A stretch of 14,513 bases of DNA, taken from positions 1-14,513 of the forward strand of contig JBIKPA010000048.1 in NCBI GenBank assembly GCA_044357715.1, in the 5' to 3' direction. A program made the translations under genes and the position numbers. This DNA comes from IMCC26207 sp044357715 (lineage in GTDB: Bacteria > Actinomycetota > Acidimicrobiia > Acidimicrobiales > Microtrichaceae). The notes under the pieces were generated by a model. The model ran no database searches, was not told the origin of the DNA, and was given only the letters and a program-made list of their open reading frames with translations. How positions within the stretch are numbered: position 1 is the stretch's first letter; every line of letters starts with the position of its first letter. Shown here one piece after another: positions 7,952 through 14,513 of the stretch.

Positions 7952-8122
7952 TCAGAACAACGTGTAAACAGCGACTGGTACCACTGCTTGGGTAGTAGCG
8001 ACTGCAAGAGCAATCAGGCCCAGCAGCGCCATCATGGGAATAAACCACCAGACGCGATTGACTAGCGCGAAGCTGGCAGTCTCCTTGCAGAGTCGAATCA
8101 GATGCTTGACTCGGAGCTTCAC
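7952..8122 (-). CDS. DUF5989/SxtK-like small membrane protein
   Basis: A 56-residue reading frame, easily missed because it is short and starts with GTG. The protein has a basic N-terminus (KLRVKHLIRLCKE), then RVWWFIPMMALLGLIAL, one membrane span at about 24-46, and ends AVYTLF. This matches the DUF5989 pattern as I know it: aromatic-Pro entry to one helix and a Phe/Val-Tyr-Thr-Leu-Phe terminus. These proteins recur next to carbamoyltransferases and SxtJ; SxtK of saxitoxin clusters is of similar size. The GTG at 8122 overlaps the TGA of the upstream radical SAM gene as GTGA, so translation is probably coupled. No other start in frame lies close upstream. The remaining 37 bases to the next gene hold its ribosome binding site. 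Function unknown; it probably assists carbamoylation at the membrane. Family call by pattern only. Confidence 0.8.
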   Translation of the reverse strand: MKLRVKHLIRLCKETASFALVNRVWWFIPMMALLGLIALAVATTQAVVPVAVYTLF

Positions 8123-10059
8123 GATTGCCCCGAACCTTGTCTGCCGATGTAGACCACGACTGCATCTTCAAGGCGTTCCACAATGACTCGTAACTGCAGA
8201 CCCTCTTCAGATTCTGTGTGAGAAAAGCTCACCATGCTGTCTGCAATAAACCCGCTAGGGCCCGCTGAGACCGTCATGTTCCCGTGTTGCTTCACGAGTC
8301 GACCAAGCACTGCTGCAGTATTGAGGCCTTGGACGTCTCTTTCACTGCTGATCTCAATGACCTCGAGGTTACCGTGAGTTGAGAGGATCTGTTCCCCTAG
8401 GTCACACCTCAGTAAGACCACAGACTGTTGACCGCACCACTCGTTGAGCACACCTTGTGGATCCTTTGGTAGCACGGGTGGCTCTGGCGGGTTGCGCACG
8501 GCAAGGAACGCAGTGGTCATGGTCTCGGACGAGCTCCAAGCAACCCGAAACTGCCGGCTACCTTCTTCGCTGTCATCGCCAATCACAAGATCCTGAATCA
8601 GGTCGCTCGATGTCTCACTTGGCTGTGAATCTCCGTTGACTTGGGAGCAGAGCAGTGAGATGAGTTCGTCAACCCCGGAGATTTCTTGGATGTCGAGGCG
8701 AGAAAAATAGTAGGAACGCTCTCCAAGGTCGAGGACAGGAGCAGTGTGGTCAGAGTCGACTGAGGTCTGCTCAGGCGAGACAAAGAACTGAAGTTTGGCG
8801 GGTGGTTCATCTCCGACCCATTCGCTAAGCAGGCGACTGGCCTGCTCGGCCCAAGTTTCGGCTTTTTCCCCTGCTTCGCCCCAAGGTCGGATGTACTGCA
8901 ACTGCCCTGCCTCTAGGGTGTTGAGCCGGTTTCGTAGAGCGGCGAGCTGACCATCCCAGACGGGCCGGAGTTGGTCGAGCGAGGCTGCTACAGCGCCTTC
9001 ATCTTCCTCCATCTTGCTCACCACCTGTCTCAGTTCGTCAGGTGCCATCTGAAACAAGCTGAGTTCTACGGGGAAGACGACCTCATTTATTCCCACCTGA
9101 AACGAGCGGTCCTCGGCAAACCGAAGAAACTGCGAAAACTCCGTCCAGTTTGGTCGCATCAAGCAGTGAGCCAGAGTCACTCTCGTGCCGTGGCGCGCCG
9201 CATACGACTCAAAGCGATCCAAATTGGCCATCACCTGATCAAAGTCTGCTCCGACCCGGATGCCCTCATAAGTTGGTGCGGTAATGCCATCAAGCGACAA
9301 GACGAATGACATCGGTAGCTGCTCGCAGATTTGCTCGATTCGACTCGACCACTGTGTGCCGTTTGTTGTAACTGCCACTTCAGGAGGGTGTGGCAGTTCG
9401 GCCAGCATTGCCATAACGCGAAGGGGTTCTTTACCAAGAAACGGTTCGCCGCCCAGGAAGTTCACCTTCTCGAGATGCGGCAGGAACTCAGCGAGTTCTT
9501 CGAAGAACGAGTCCTGATACACAACCGGTAGCGGAGCCCGATGCTCTCGGTGTGACCGAATCGATGAGGACCAGTCACCGTTGCACATCTGGCATTGCAG
9601 GTTGCAGGAGTTCGTCATAGAGAACTCCATCTGCACCGGCCAACGGGGATGTTCTTGTGTCACCGTGTGGTCATCAAAGATCCGAGCAAACACGATTGCT
9701 TCATCGCCCTGATTGACCTGCCATTCGCAAAACCCGCATCCCTCGGAGTAGTCCCCAACTTTGAGTGCAGAGCGCATTCGTGCAGTAGTCGCACTCTCCC
9801 AGATTTCTCGGATGGATTGTTCGGCGACGTCGCCCATCAATGCTCCGGTGTTCTGGCAACAAGCCCGAACCTTGCCGAATTGATCAAAGTACATAGACAC
9901 CGTCGGCGCGTAGCAGGTCGACGGGAAGGCCTTTGCAGCGATTTTTTCGGAGCGAGTTAGGGGTGGCGCCGTTGATGAAGGTGACGCTGCCTGAGCAGCT
10001 ATCGAAGGAGCGCCGACTACTGACCTGAGTTTCTTGGTCATCCGCTGCTGCAAGCTCAT
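8119..10059 (-). CDS. Radical SAM protein with N-terminal Twitch/SPASM-like domain and long C-terminal extension
   Basis: A 646-residue predicted radical SAM enzyme, third of the paralogous set. A low-complexity Ala/Ser/Pro N-terminus (about 1-45) precedes the Twitch-like domain with C49, C67, C68, C108 and C111. The core has CNLQCQMC at 152-159, GGEP at 203-206 and TTNGT at 231-235. SSSIR after the cluster cysteines and ELAEFLPHLE match the 1411-2847 protein closely. Residues about 400-646, with no cluster motif I recognise, form an alpha/beta extension ending in a beta-rich LRVIVERLEDAVVVYIG; the 1411-2847 protein ends in a shorter, possibly related stretch. The ATG at 10059 overlaps the stop of the UbiA-glycosyltransferase gene (ATGA), with AAGGAG at 10068-10073, eight bases upstream. 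It overlaps the DUF5989 start downstream. Substrate unknown. Confidence 0.93.
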   Translation of the reverse strand: MSLQQRMTKKLRSVVGAPSIAAQAASPSSTAPPLTRSEKIAAKAFPSTCYAPTVSMYFDQFGKVRACCQNTGALMGDVAEQSIREIWESATTARMRSALKVGDYSEGCGFCEWQVNQGDEAIVFARIFDDHTVTQEHPRWPVQMEFSMTNSCNLQCQMCNGDWSSSIRSHREHRAPLPVVYQDSFFEELAEFLPHLEKVNFLGGEPFLGKEPLRVMAMLAELPHPPEVAVTTNGTQWSSRIEQICEQLPMSFVLSLDGITAPTYEGIRVGADFDQVMANLDRFESYAARHGTRVTLAHCLMRPNWTEFSQFLRFAEDRSFQVGINEVVFPVELSLFQMAPDELRQVVSKMEEDEGAVAASLDQLRPVWDGQLAALRNRLNTLEAGQLQYIRPWGEAGEKAETWAEQASRLLSEWVGDEPPAKLQFFVSPEQTSVDSDHTAPVLDLGERSYYFSRLDIQEISGVDELISLLCSQVNGDSQPSETSSDLIQDLVIGDDSEEGSRQFRVAWSSSETMTTAFLAVRNPPEPPVLPKDPQGVLNEWCGQQSVVLLRCDLGEQILSTHGNLEVIEISSERDVQGLNTAAVLGRLVKQHGNMTVSAGPSGFIADSMVSFSHTESEEGLQLRVIVERLEDAVVVYIGRQGSGQS

Positions 10060-12296
10060 GCGCTGCGCTCCTTGGCTCCGATTCGCCGTCCAAGACTTGC
10101 ACGAAGCCGTGAAAGCTTGAGTCGCTGAGGCTGCCGGCGAATTCTGAGCCAGAGCAGGCCAAGGTGACCCTCTAGCGACCAGAATGCATCTCGCAGTGCC
10201 AAGCCGAAACGCTGTTTACCTTGAGCGGCCCCTTGCCTTGCGTCTTCATATTCCGACTTGGCTTTTTGTCGGAGTTCAAAGCGCCGCCAGCGATTGGCCC
10301 GCACCAGTGTCTGACGAATCACTGGAGCTTCGACATCACGGCCTAGTTCCCATTCAGGGTCTTCAAGGCGACTCGTATACAAGTGCATTAGCCGAGCCTG
10401 ATGCCATGGGCCTGCCGGGTGAAGTGCCCAGCCACGCTCGGGATCCAAGCACAAGTCACCGTTGCCGAGGTCGGCAATAAAGTTGAACTCGGCGGGCAGG
10501 CGTGGGCAGTCCTGCTGAGCCAGTGTCCATGCAGTGGCAATGAGGGCGCCTTGGTCTCGAGTGCGCCATTGCGGCCACTCAAAAGAAGCAATGGCCCGTT
10601 CGTTCCACATGTCTAAGAACTCGGCGCTATCAGGTCCAAACAGAAACACCCCGCCGTTCCAGTGCACCCAATCGCCTGGAACCTGTGCACCAAAGCGTTC
10701 GCTGATCTGTTCGCGTAAGTGCGAACAACTATGTGTTTCTCCGAAGCCCGTGCATTCGCAGTTCATCGCCCATGGGCTAAATCGGTCAACCTGATTTACT
10801 GAGATGGTCAGATCAGAGGCAAACGCGACTGGTCCGTGGCGATGTTCGAAGATCTCTTCAACACCTGGCCGAACGGCAATGATGTCGGAGTCCAAGTAGC
10901 ACCACTCGCCAACGGGTAGGTGGTTATGGATGCCAGTCTTGAGCCAGATGCTGGCCTGATGGTCATCGAAATGCTCGGGAGTTGCCACATCTACCACCGT
11001 GTGAATCCCATCAAGGTCAATCTGGCGGACATTGCGAGTGGAATCGGTGACAACCCAAATTTCAAGTGAGGTTAACGGAGCAAGGTTTCTTACTGCAGTA
11101 CGCAGGGTTTCGGTGTGCATCTCTGGGCCGCAGACAACGAACACCCATCGGCATTGGTTTTTGGTCTCAGATGAGACCTCTGCAGGACCTGCTGCTAGAA
11201 GTGCCTTTCGGTTCGCAGCCACCTTTCGGATGTTCCTGCGCGACTTTCGCTCATGCGCGAGCCGGTTCATTGCGTCTGGAAGGGCTGGCAGATCCCTGCG
11301 TAAGAACTCAACGGCGGCATTGTCAAAAACCACTAGGTAGACAAGCACGACCAACCACAGCAGTGGCAACTTGAGCGCCAGAGCGATGAGTGCTGCTAGC
11401 GGAAGCCACTTCTCTACAAACTCGTTGAGCACGACAAAGCCCAAGAATCGAATGCGGCCACCTGAGTGGCGCAGCGAACGAAGATGCACGGGTTCTGACC
11501 ACAGCACCGACATCTGGAACATGCGGTACACCACATAGGCCAAGCCAAAGAACGGCAGCCAAGTCTGGCCGGTACCTCGAGCGACTATGACAAGCGCTGC
11601 AGCGGCGGCAACGAACTCAAAGATCACCATGACGCCAAGGATTCTTCGGGAGTGCGTGACGCCAATCTTGGTTGCCAAGGTGGCGACTCCTGCACGCTGA
11701 TCATGCGCAATATCGCCGATCTGATGCCAAAGAATTCCGCGCAGGCCCATCAAGAGTGCCCAGAGGCTCACTGACAGGGTGATCGCCAAGCCTGGCGCAG
11801 AGATGCCCGCAACTTGGGTAAAGACTTCAATGCTAAGAAGTATCGGTATGACGTATGCGTACAGGGCGTCTGCAAGAACTCCCGCTGCTGATCGGTCTTT
11901 GAGTCGAATTGGCTTGAGTGAGTAGACCAGCAGCAGGGCAACCTCGGTAGCTAAGAGGACTAGGACCGCTGTGGTGTGCGGCAGCCAGATCCATGGCAGC
12001 AAACCGCACAATGCTGTTGTGGCGAGTACGCCTAGTCGTGCCTGAGTTGAAAGCGCTGCCATCTGGTTTGGTGCGCCAGCAAGTTCATCAGTTGCGATAT
12101 CGGCTAGATCGTTGACTACGTGGCCAAAGGCTGCCACTCCCACGGCTGCAACTAGAAACAGAATCAGGTCTACCAACAGTTCCAGACCGTTCGGATTCAG
12201 CGCCGGCAGCGAGGCCAACGCCGCTGCTGCAATGAGCGGCGGAATCTTGTGGTCCCACCATTGACCAGACCTGACTACAGAACTATCGACTCTCAT
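10056..12296 (-). CDS. UbiA-family prenyltransferase fused to GT-A (GT8-like) glycosyltransferase
   Basis: A 746-residue two-domain protein. The N-terminal half (about 15-335) has about eight to nine hydrophobic spans and both UbiA aspartate motifs: NDLADIATD at 62-70 and GDIAHD at 194-199, followed by RAGVATLA; YSLKPIRLK at 125-133 is also typical. UbiA enzymes transfer a prenyl group or, in actinobacteria, phosphoribose to a polyprenyl phosphate. After a basic linker (about 345-365) comes a GT-A domain: WVFVVCGPE strand, DSD at 469-471 (the DxD nucleotide-sugar/metal motif), WNGGVF at 546-551, DQG at 581-583, and MHLY with H638, a likely metal ligand. A basic tail (about 665-735) may touch the membrane. 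GGGTGA-like AGGGTGA at 12304-12310 supports the ATG. It lies 30 bases after the amidotransferase gene and overlaps the radical SAM gene. Assignments firm at superfamily level; substrates unknown. Confidence 0.88.
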   Translation of the reverse strand: MRVDSSVVRSGQWWDHKIPPLIAAAALASLPALNPNGLELLVDLILFLVAAVGVAAFGHVVNDLADIATDELAGAPNQMAALSTQARLGVLATTALCGLLPWIWLPHTTAVLVLLATEVALLLVYSLKPIRLKDRSAAGVLADALYAYVIPILLSIEVFTQVAGISAPGLAITLSVSLWALLMGLRGILWHQIGDIAHDQRAGVATLATKIGVTHSRRILGVMVIFEFVAAAAALVIVARGTGQTWLPFFGLAYVVYRMFQMSVLWSEPVHLRSLRHSGGRIRFLGFVVLNEFVEKWLPLAALIALALKLPLLWLVVLVYLVVFDNAAVEFLRRDLPALPDAMNRLAHERKSRRNIRKVAANRKALLAAGPAEVSSETKNQCRWVFVVCGPEMHTETLRTAVRNLAPLTSLEIWVVTDSTRNVRQIDLDGIHTVVDVATPEHFDDHQASIWLKTGIHNHLPVGEWCYLDSDIIAVRPGVEEIFEHRHGPVAFASDLTISVNQVDRFSPWAMNCECTGFGETHSCSHLREQISERFGAQVPGDWVHWNGGVFLFGPDSAEFLDMWNERAIASFEWPQWRTRDQGALIATAWTLAQQDCPRLPAEFNFIADLGNGDLCLDPERGWALHPAGPWHQARLMHLYTSRLEDPEWELGRDVEAPVIRQTLVRANRWRRFELRQKAKSEYEDARQGAAQGKQRFGLALRDAFWSLEGHLGLLWLRIRRQPQRLKLSRLRASLGRRIGAKERSA

Positions 12297-12326
12297 AACC
12301 AGATCACCCTCATGAAAAGGCCACCG

Positions 12327-14192
12327 TCATGACGAGACCATCTCAGTGCGGCATCGGGTCCACCAGATTGACAGCATGAGCAGGTTCCAAGTGCGCTGAT
12401 CGTTGTTCGCCCCGAGGGACTGCACGGCCTCTCGATCAACAAGGTCAAACAAGGCCGAAGCCGGGTCTGTCAGATGAGCATGCTTGAGTTCAACAACCTC
12501 TGGGAGGTCAAGCCAAGAGGCCATGGGGGATCCAAACCCCTGTTTGGTTCTTGCAGATACCGAGTCTGGCCAAAGGTCTCCGCAGGCTCTACGCAACAAC
12601 AGCTTCTCGTGAGTCTCATTGACCTTGTGATGCGCTGGCAATGCCAGACATCCTTCGGCAACCTTTACGTCCAAGAACGGAGATCGCACCTCTAGGCCGT
12701 GCGCCATAGAAGCGCGATCAGTCTTCACTAAAATATCGCCCGGCAAGTAATGATCAAGATCGAACCGGCTGATGTCATCGGCTGTTCCGTAGGTGTAGCG
12801 AGAAACATCCACGCTGCTTGCATCGATGGCTGGCAGGCCAAGCTCGGCGAGCTGCGCTGCCGTGAAGTATTGACGAAACGAGGCGTATCGGCGTGCAACC
12901 TCTGACCCGCCGCTCGGTGCTGCGAGTGACGGTAGATGCGTGGGTGCACTGCGCCTAGCGCGCAATCCTGCTTTCATCTTGGTGAGCAAAGAGCCAGAGC
13001 CGGTGAAGTCAGTGCTTGGGTTGCTCAGACTCCGGTGCTCGGCTGGCGGCGCTCCCGGAGTACCCGGGTCTAAGGTGCCACGAGCCCAGACCAAGTAGCC
13101 ACCGAGTAATTCGTCGGCACCATCACCAGTGAGTGCCACTTTGACGTGTTCACGTGCGAACTTGCAGAGCATGCTGGTTGGCAACGAGGAGGAATCGCCA
13201 AATGGTTCGTCCCATGTGGTGGCGAGTTGCAGAATGTCATCTGCAAGATTCGAGGTATCAGGGGTGATCACATGCAGGGTCATTGCATGTTTAGCTGCTG
13301 TGTCTTGAGCAAATGCAAGCTCTGACTCGCCAGGCATATCGAAAGTAAAAGCATGCAGGTCTGGGTGATGAGCCGCTGCTAGTGCCGCCACTGTGGTGGA
13401 GTCCACCCCGCCAGACAAGAAGGTGCCAATTGGAACATCCGCCTCAAGTTGTTCCTGCACTGCGTGATCAAGCGCACCTCTGAACCAGACCGCAGCGTCT
13501 TCAACAGAAACTCCCTCGGTCACCTCGGGGGGAGTCCACCAGCGATCCACCTTCGGCGAACTCCCAAGAGACCAACGCAAACGAGATGCATGCGGTACCG
13601 ACTCAATATCGGCCCAGATTGATTGACCCGATGGGACGTATCCCTGCCGCAACATCTCTGCCACCATCTTGGGATCAGGAGTTCCTGCAGAGAAACCCGC
13701 TGCGCGCAATGCATGCGATTCAGATGCAAAGGCCAAGAACCCGTCGGCAGTAGTTGCGTAGTACAACGGACGCTCACCAAAGCGGTCACGCGCAAGAAGC
13801 AGTGATTGTGAGCGTTCATCCCACACAGCTAGCGCAAAGGTTCCGGGAAGATGCGGAAGTAGGCCGGGGCCGTACTCATCAAAAAGTGGCAGCACGACCT
13901 CGCAATCAGACCCGGTGCGGAATGGGTACTGCGAGTACTGCTCTCTGATTCGGTGGTAGCCGTAGATCTCACCGTTGCATACGGTTGCGGTTTGCTGATC
14001 AGGACTCAAGATCGGCTGCCGTCCACCGGATGGGTCAATAATTGAGAGGCGGGCGCTGCCGAGAACGGCGTTTTGAAATACAGCTAGGCCTTGGTCGTCA
14101 GGCCCGCGGTGGTTCAGTGCAGAGATCATTACTTGGACGCGGTCAGCAAGCGCGTCTGCGCCTGCTCCGACTATCCCGGCAATGCCGCACAT
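12327..14192 (-). CDS. asnB: Asparagine synthase (glutamine-hydrolysing)-type amidotransferase
   Basis: A 621-residue class II glutamine amidotransferase fused to an ATP-pyrophosphatase synthetase domain. The Met is followed directly by the catalytic Cys2 (MCGIAGIVG); R49, NGEIYG at 73-78 and GSDCE at 94-98 form the glutamine site. The synthetase domain has the P-loop SGGVDS at 260-265, DEPFGDSSSLPT at 328-339 and TGDGADELLGGY at 355-366, and late in the domain GLEVRSPFLD. It should make an amide from a carboxylate via an acyl-adenylate, using glutamine nitrogen. AsnB-like proteins at surface-polysaccharide or metabolite loci often act on substrates other than aspartate, which is likely here. 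AAAGGAG at 14199-14205, six bases from the ATG, supports the start. It is the first gene of the five-gene minus-strand operon. Symbol given by family; it may not be housekeeping AsnB. Confidence 0.93.
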   Translation of the reverse strand: MCGIAGIVGAGADALADRVQVMISALNHRGPDDQGLAVFQNAVLGSARLSIIDPSGGRQPILSPDQQTATVCNGEIYGYHRIREQYSQYPFRTGSDCEVVLPLFDEYGPGLLPHLPGTFALAVWDERSQSLLLARDRFGERPLYYATTADGFLAFASESHALRAAGFSAGTPDPKMVAEMLRQGYVPSGQSIWADIESVPHASRLRWSLGSSPKVDRWWTPPEVTEGVSVEDAAVWFRGALDHAVQEQLEADVPIGTFLSGGVDSTTVAALAAAHHPDLHAFTFDMPGESELAFAQDTAAKHAMTLHVITPDTSNLADDILQLATTWDEPFGDSSSLPTSMLCKFAREHVKVALTGDGADELLGGYLVWARGTLDPGTPGAPPAEHRSLSNPSTDFTGSGSLLTKMKAGLRARRSAPTHLPSLAAPSGGSEVARRYASFRQYFTAAQLAELGLPAIDASSVDVSRYTYGTADDISRFDLDHYLPGDILVKTDRASMAHGLEVRSPFLDVKVAEGCLALPAHHKVNETHEKLLLRRACGDLWPDSVSARTKQGFGSPMASWLDLPEVVELKHAHLTDPASALFDLVDREAVQSLGANNDQRTWNLLMLSIWWTRCRTEMVSS

Positions 14193-14198
14193 GTACTG

Positions 14199-14205
14199 CT
14201 CCTTT
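14199..14205 (-). promoter_or_regulatory. Ribosome binding site of the asnB-type gene
   Basis: AAAGGAG reads on the minus strand six bases before the ATG at 14192. This places the catalytic cysteine at residue 2, as the family requires. Confidence 0.75.
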
Positions 14206-14391
14206 GAGACCCCGTTATCCCCTTTACGCTACCAACGAAACGGGCAATTCCGACTGTTGTCAGCTAGTACCAGTAGCCGCTTCGACGTTGCGGGCAAGTG
14301 AGTTGAGTGAGAACAAGAGCCTTTCTGCGTAGCTTGAATCATCAAGTCTCGGTACCATTGAGATTGAAAGAAGACTCGAAAGGGGACGCAG
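14206..14391. promoter_or_regulatory. Divergent intergenic region with a candidate operator
   Basis: About 185 bases separate the minus-strand operon from the plus-strand gene at 14392, and promoters for both should lie here. CTTGA-N4-TCAAG at 14333-14346 is a small inverted repeat. Seven bases after it, TACCAT at 14353-14358 fits a -10 for the rightward gene, so a regulator bound to the repeat would sit at the -35 position. I found no strong -35 and no clear leftward promoter. The short repeat could be chance. No small gene is evident here. Confidence 0.25.
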
Positions 14392-14513
14392 GTGACTGCA
14401 ACGACAACCAAACCTCCGCCCCGTCAGGTACTTCAGGACAAGTTGGCTAATCAGGAGTTCTTTCAGCAGGGCGTGGTGACGCTGCCGTTCTTTAGCTCTG
14501 AACAACTCGCCGA
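14392..14513 (+). CDS. Start of a divergent gene, possibly a PhyH-type dioxygenase (3' end outside window)
   Basis: GTG start with AAAGGGG at 14379-14385, six bases upstream. Forty codons are visible before the window ends. The protein starts with a Thr/Pro-rich stretch, then FFQQGVVTLPFFSSEQLA. That resembles the entry of phytanoyl-CoA dioxygenase-like enzymes (phenylalanine, Gly-Val/Phe-Val, x-Leu-Pro, x-Phe-hydrophobic, Ser-x-Glu-x-Leu), iron and 2-oxoglutarate-dependent oxygenases that are common in glycan and natural-product loci. None of the catalytic HxD...H residues are in view, so the function is a guess; that the frame is coding is likely from the ribosome site and divergent position. 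Confidence 0.6.
   Translation, partial: MTATTTKPPPRQVLQDKLANQEFFQQGVVTLPFFSSEQLA

Noticed and set aside
2844..8122. Saxitoxin-type pathway, suggested by SxtI/J/K-like proteins
   Set aside because: These three families are widespread in surface-glycan loci. No SxtA-type polyketide synthase, amidinotransferase or Rieske oxygenase is present here.
1..14513. RiPP precursor peptide for the radical SAM enzymes
   Set aside because: I looked in the gaps at 6818-6860, 7914-7951, 12297-12326 and 14193-14391. They hold no small gene beyond the DUF5989-like one, which is a membrane protein and not a leader-core peptide.

Overview
The window is a gene-dense accessory locus. It has ten protein-coding genes (two cut by the window edges), no RNA genes, no mobile elements and no CRISPR array. 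There is no gene-free stretch longer than about 200 bases. The style suggests a bacterium, tentatively an actinomycete relative: several GTG starts, frequent ATGA/GTGA stop-start overlaps, moderately high G+C by eye, and one start that looks leaderless. I cannot place it more precisely from sequence alone.

Layout. (1) Positions 1-2847, plus strand: two translationally coupled radical SAM enzymes. Both have an N-terminal cysteine-rich Twitch/SPASM-like segment ahead of the radical SAM core; the first runs in from beyond the left edge. (2) Positions 2844-6817: a divergent pair separated by 56 bases. On the minus strand is a NodU/CmcH/SxtI-type O-carbamoyltransferase. On the plus strand is a membrane protein that appears to fuse an SxtJ-like module to an SGNH/GDSL hydrolase domain. 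(3) Positions 6861-14192, minus strand: a tight five-gene operon read in the order AsnB-type amidotransferase, UbiA prenyltransferase fused to a GT-A glycosyltransferase, a third N-Twitch radical SAM enzyme, a 56-residue DUF5989/SxtK-like membrane protein that is easily missed, and a methyltransferase-fold protein with a helical tail. (4) From 14392, plus strand: the start of a divergent gene, possibly a PhyH-type dioxygenase.

How it may work together. The carbamoyltransferase, SxtJ-like module and DUF5989 protein form a recognised recurring trio, here split over three transcripts with one member fused to an SGNH domain. Together with a prenyl/glycosyl-transfer fusion, an amidotransferase, three related radical SAM enzymes, a methyltransferase-fold protein and a possible dioxygenase, the best reading is a decoration pathway for a surface polysaccharide, glycolipid or similar secreted metabolite. 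In that reading a membrane-anchored sugar or lipid intermediate is built, modified by radical and amide chemistry, and finally O-carbamoylated and possibly acylated or deacylated at the membrane. The product is not identifiable from sequence. The two domain fusions and the radical SAM trio are the most novel-looking elements.
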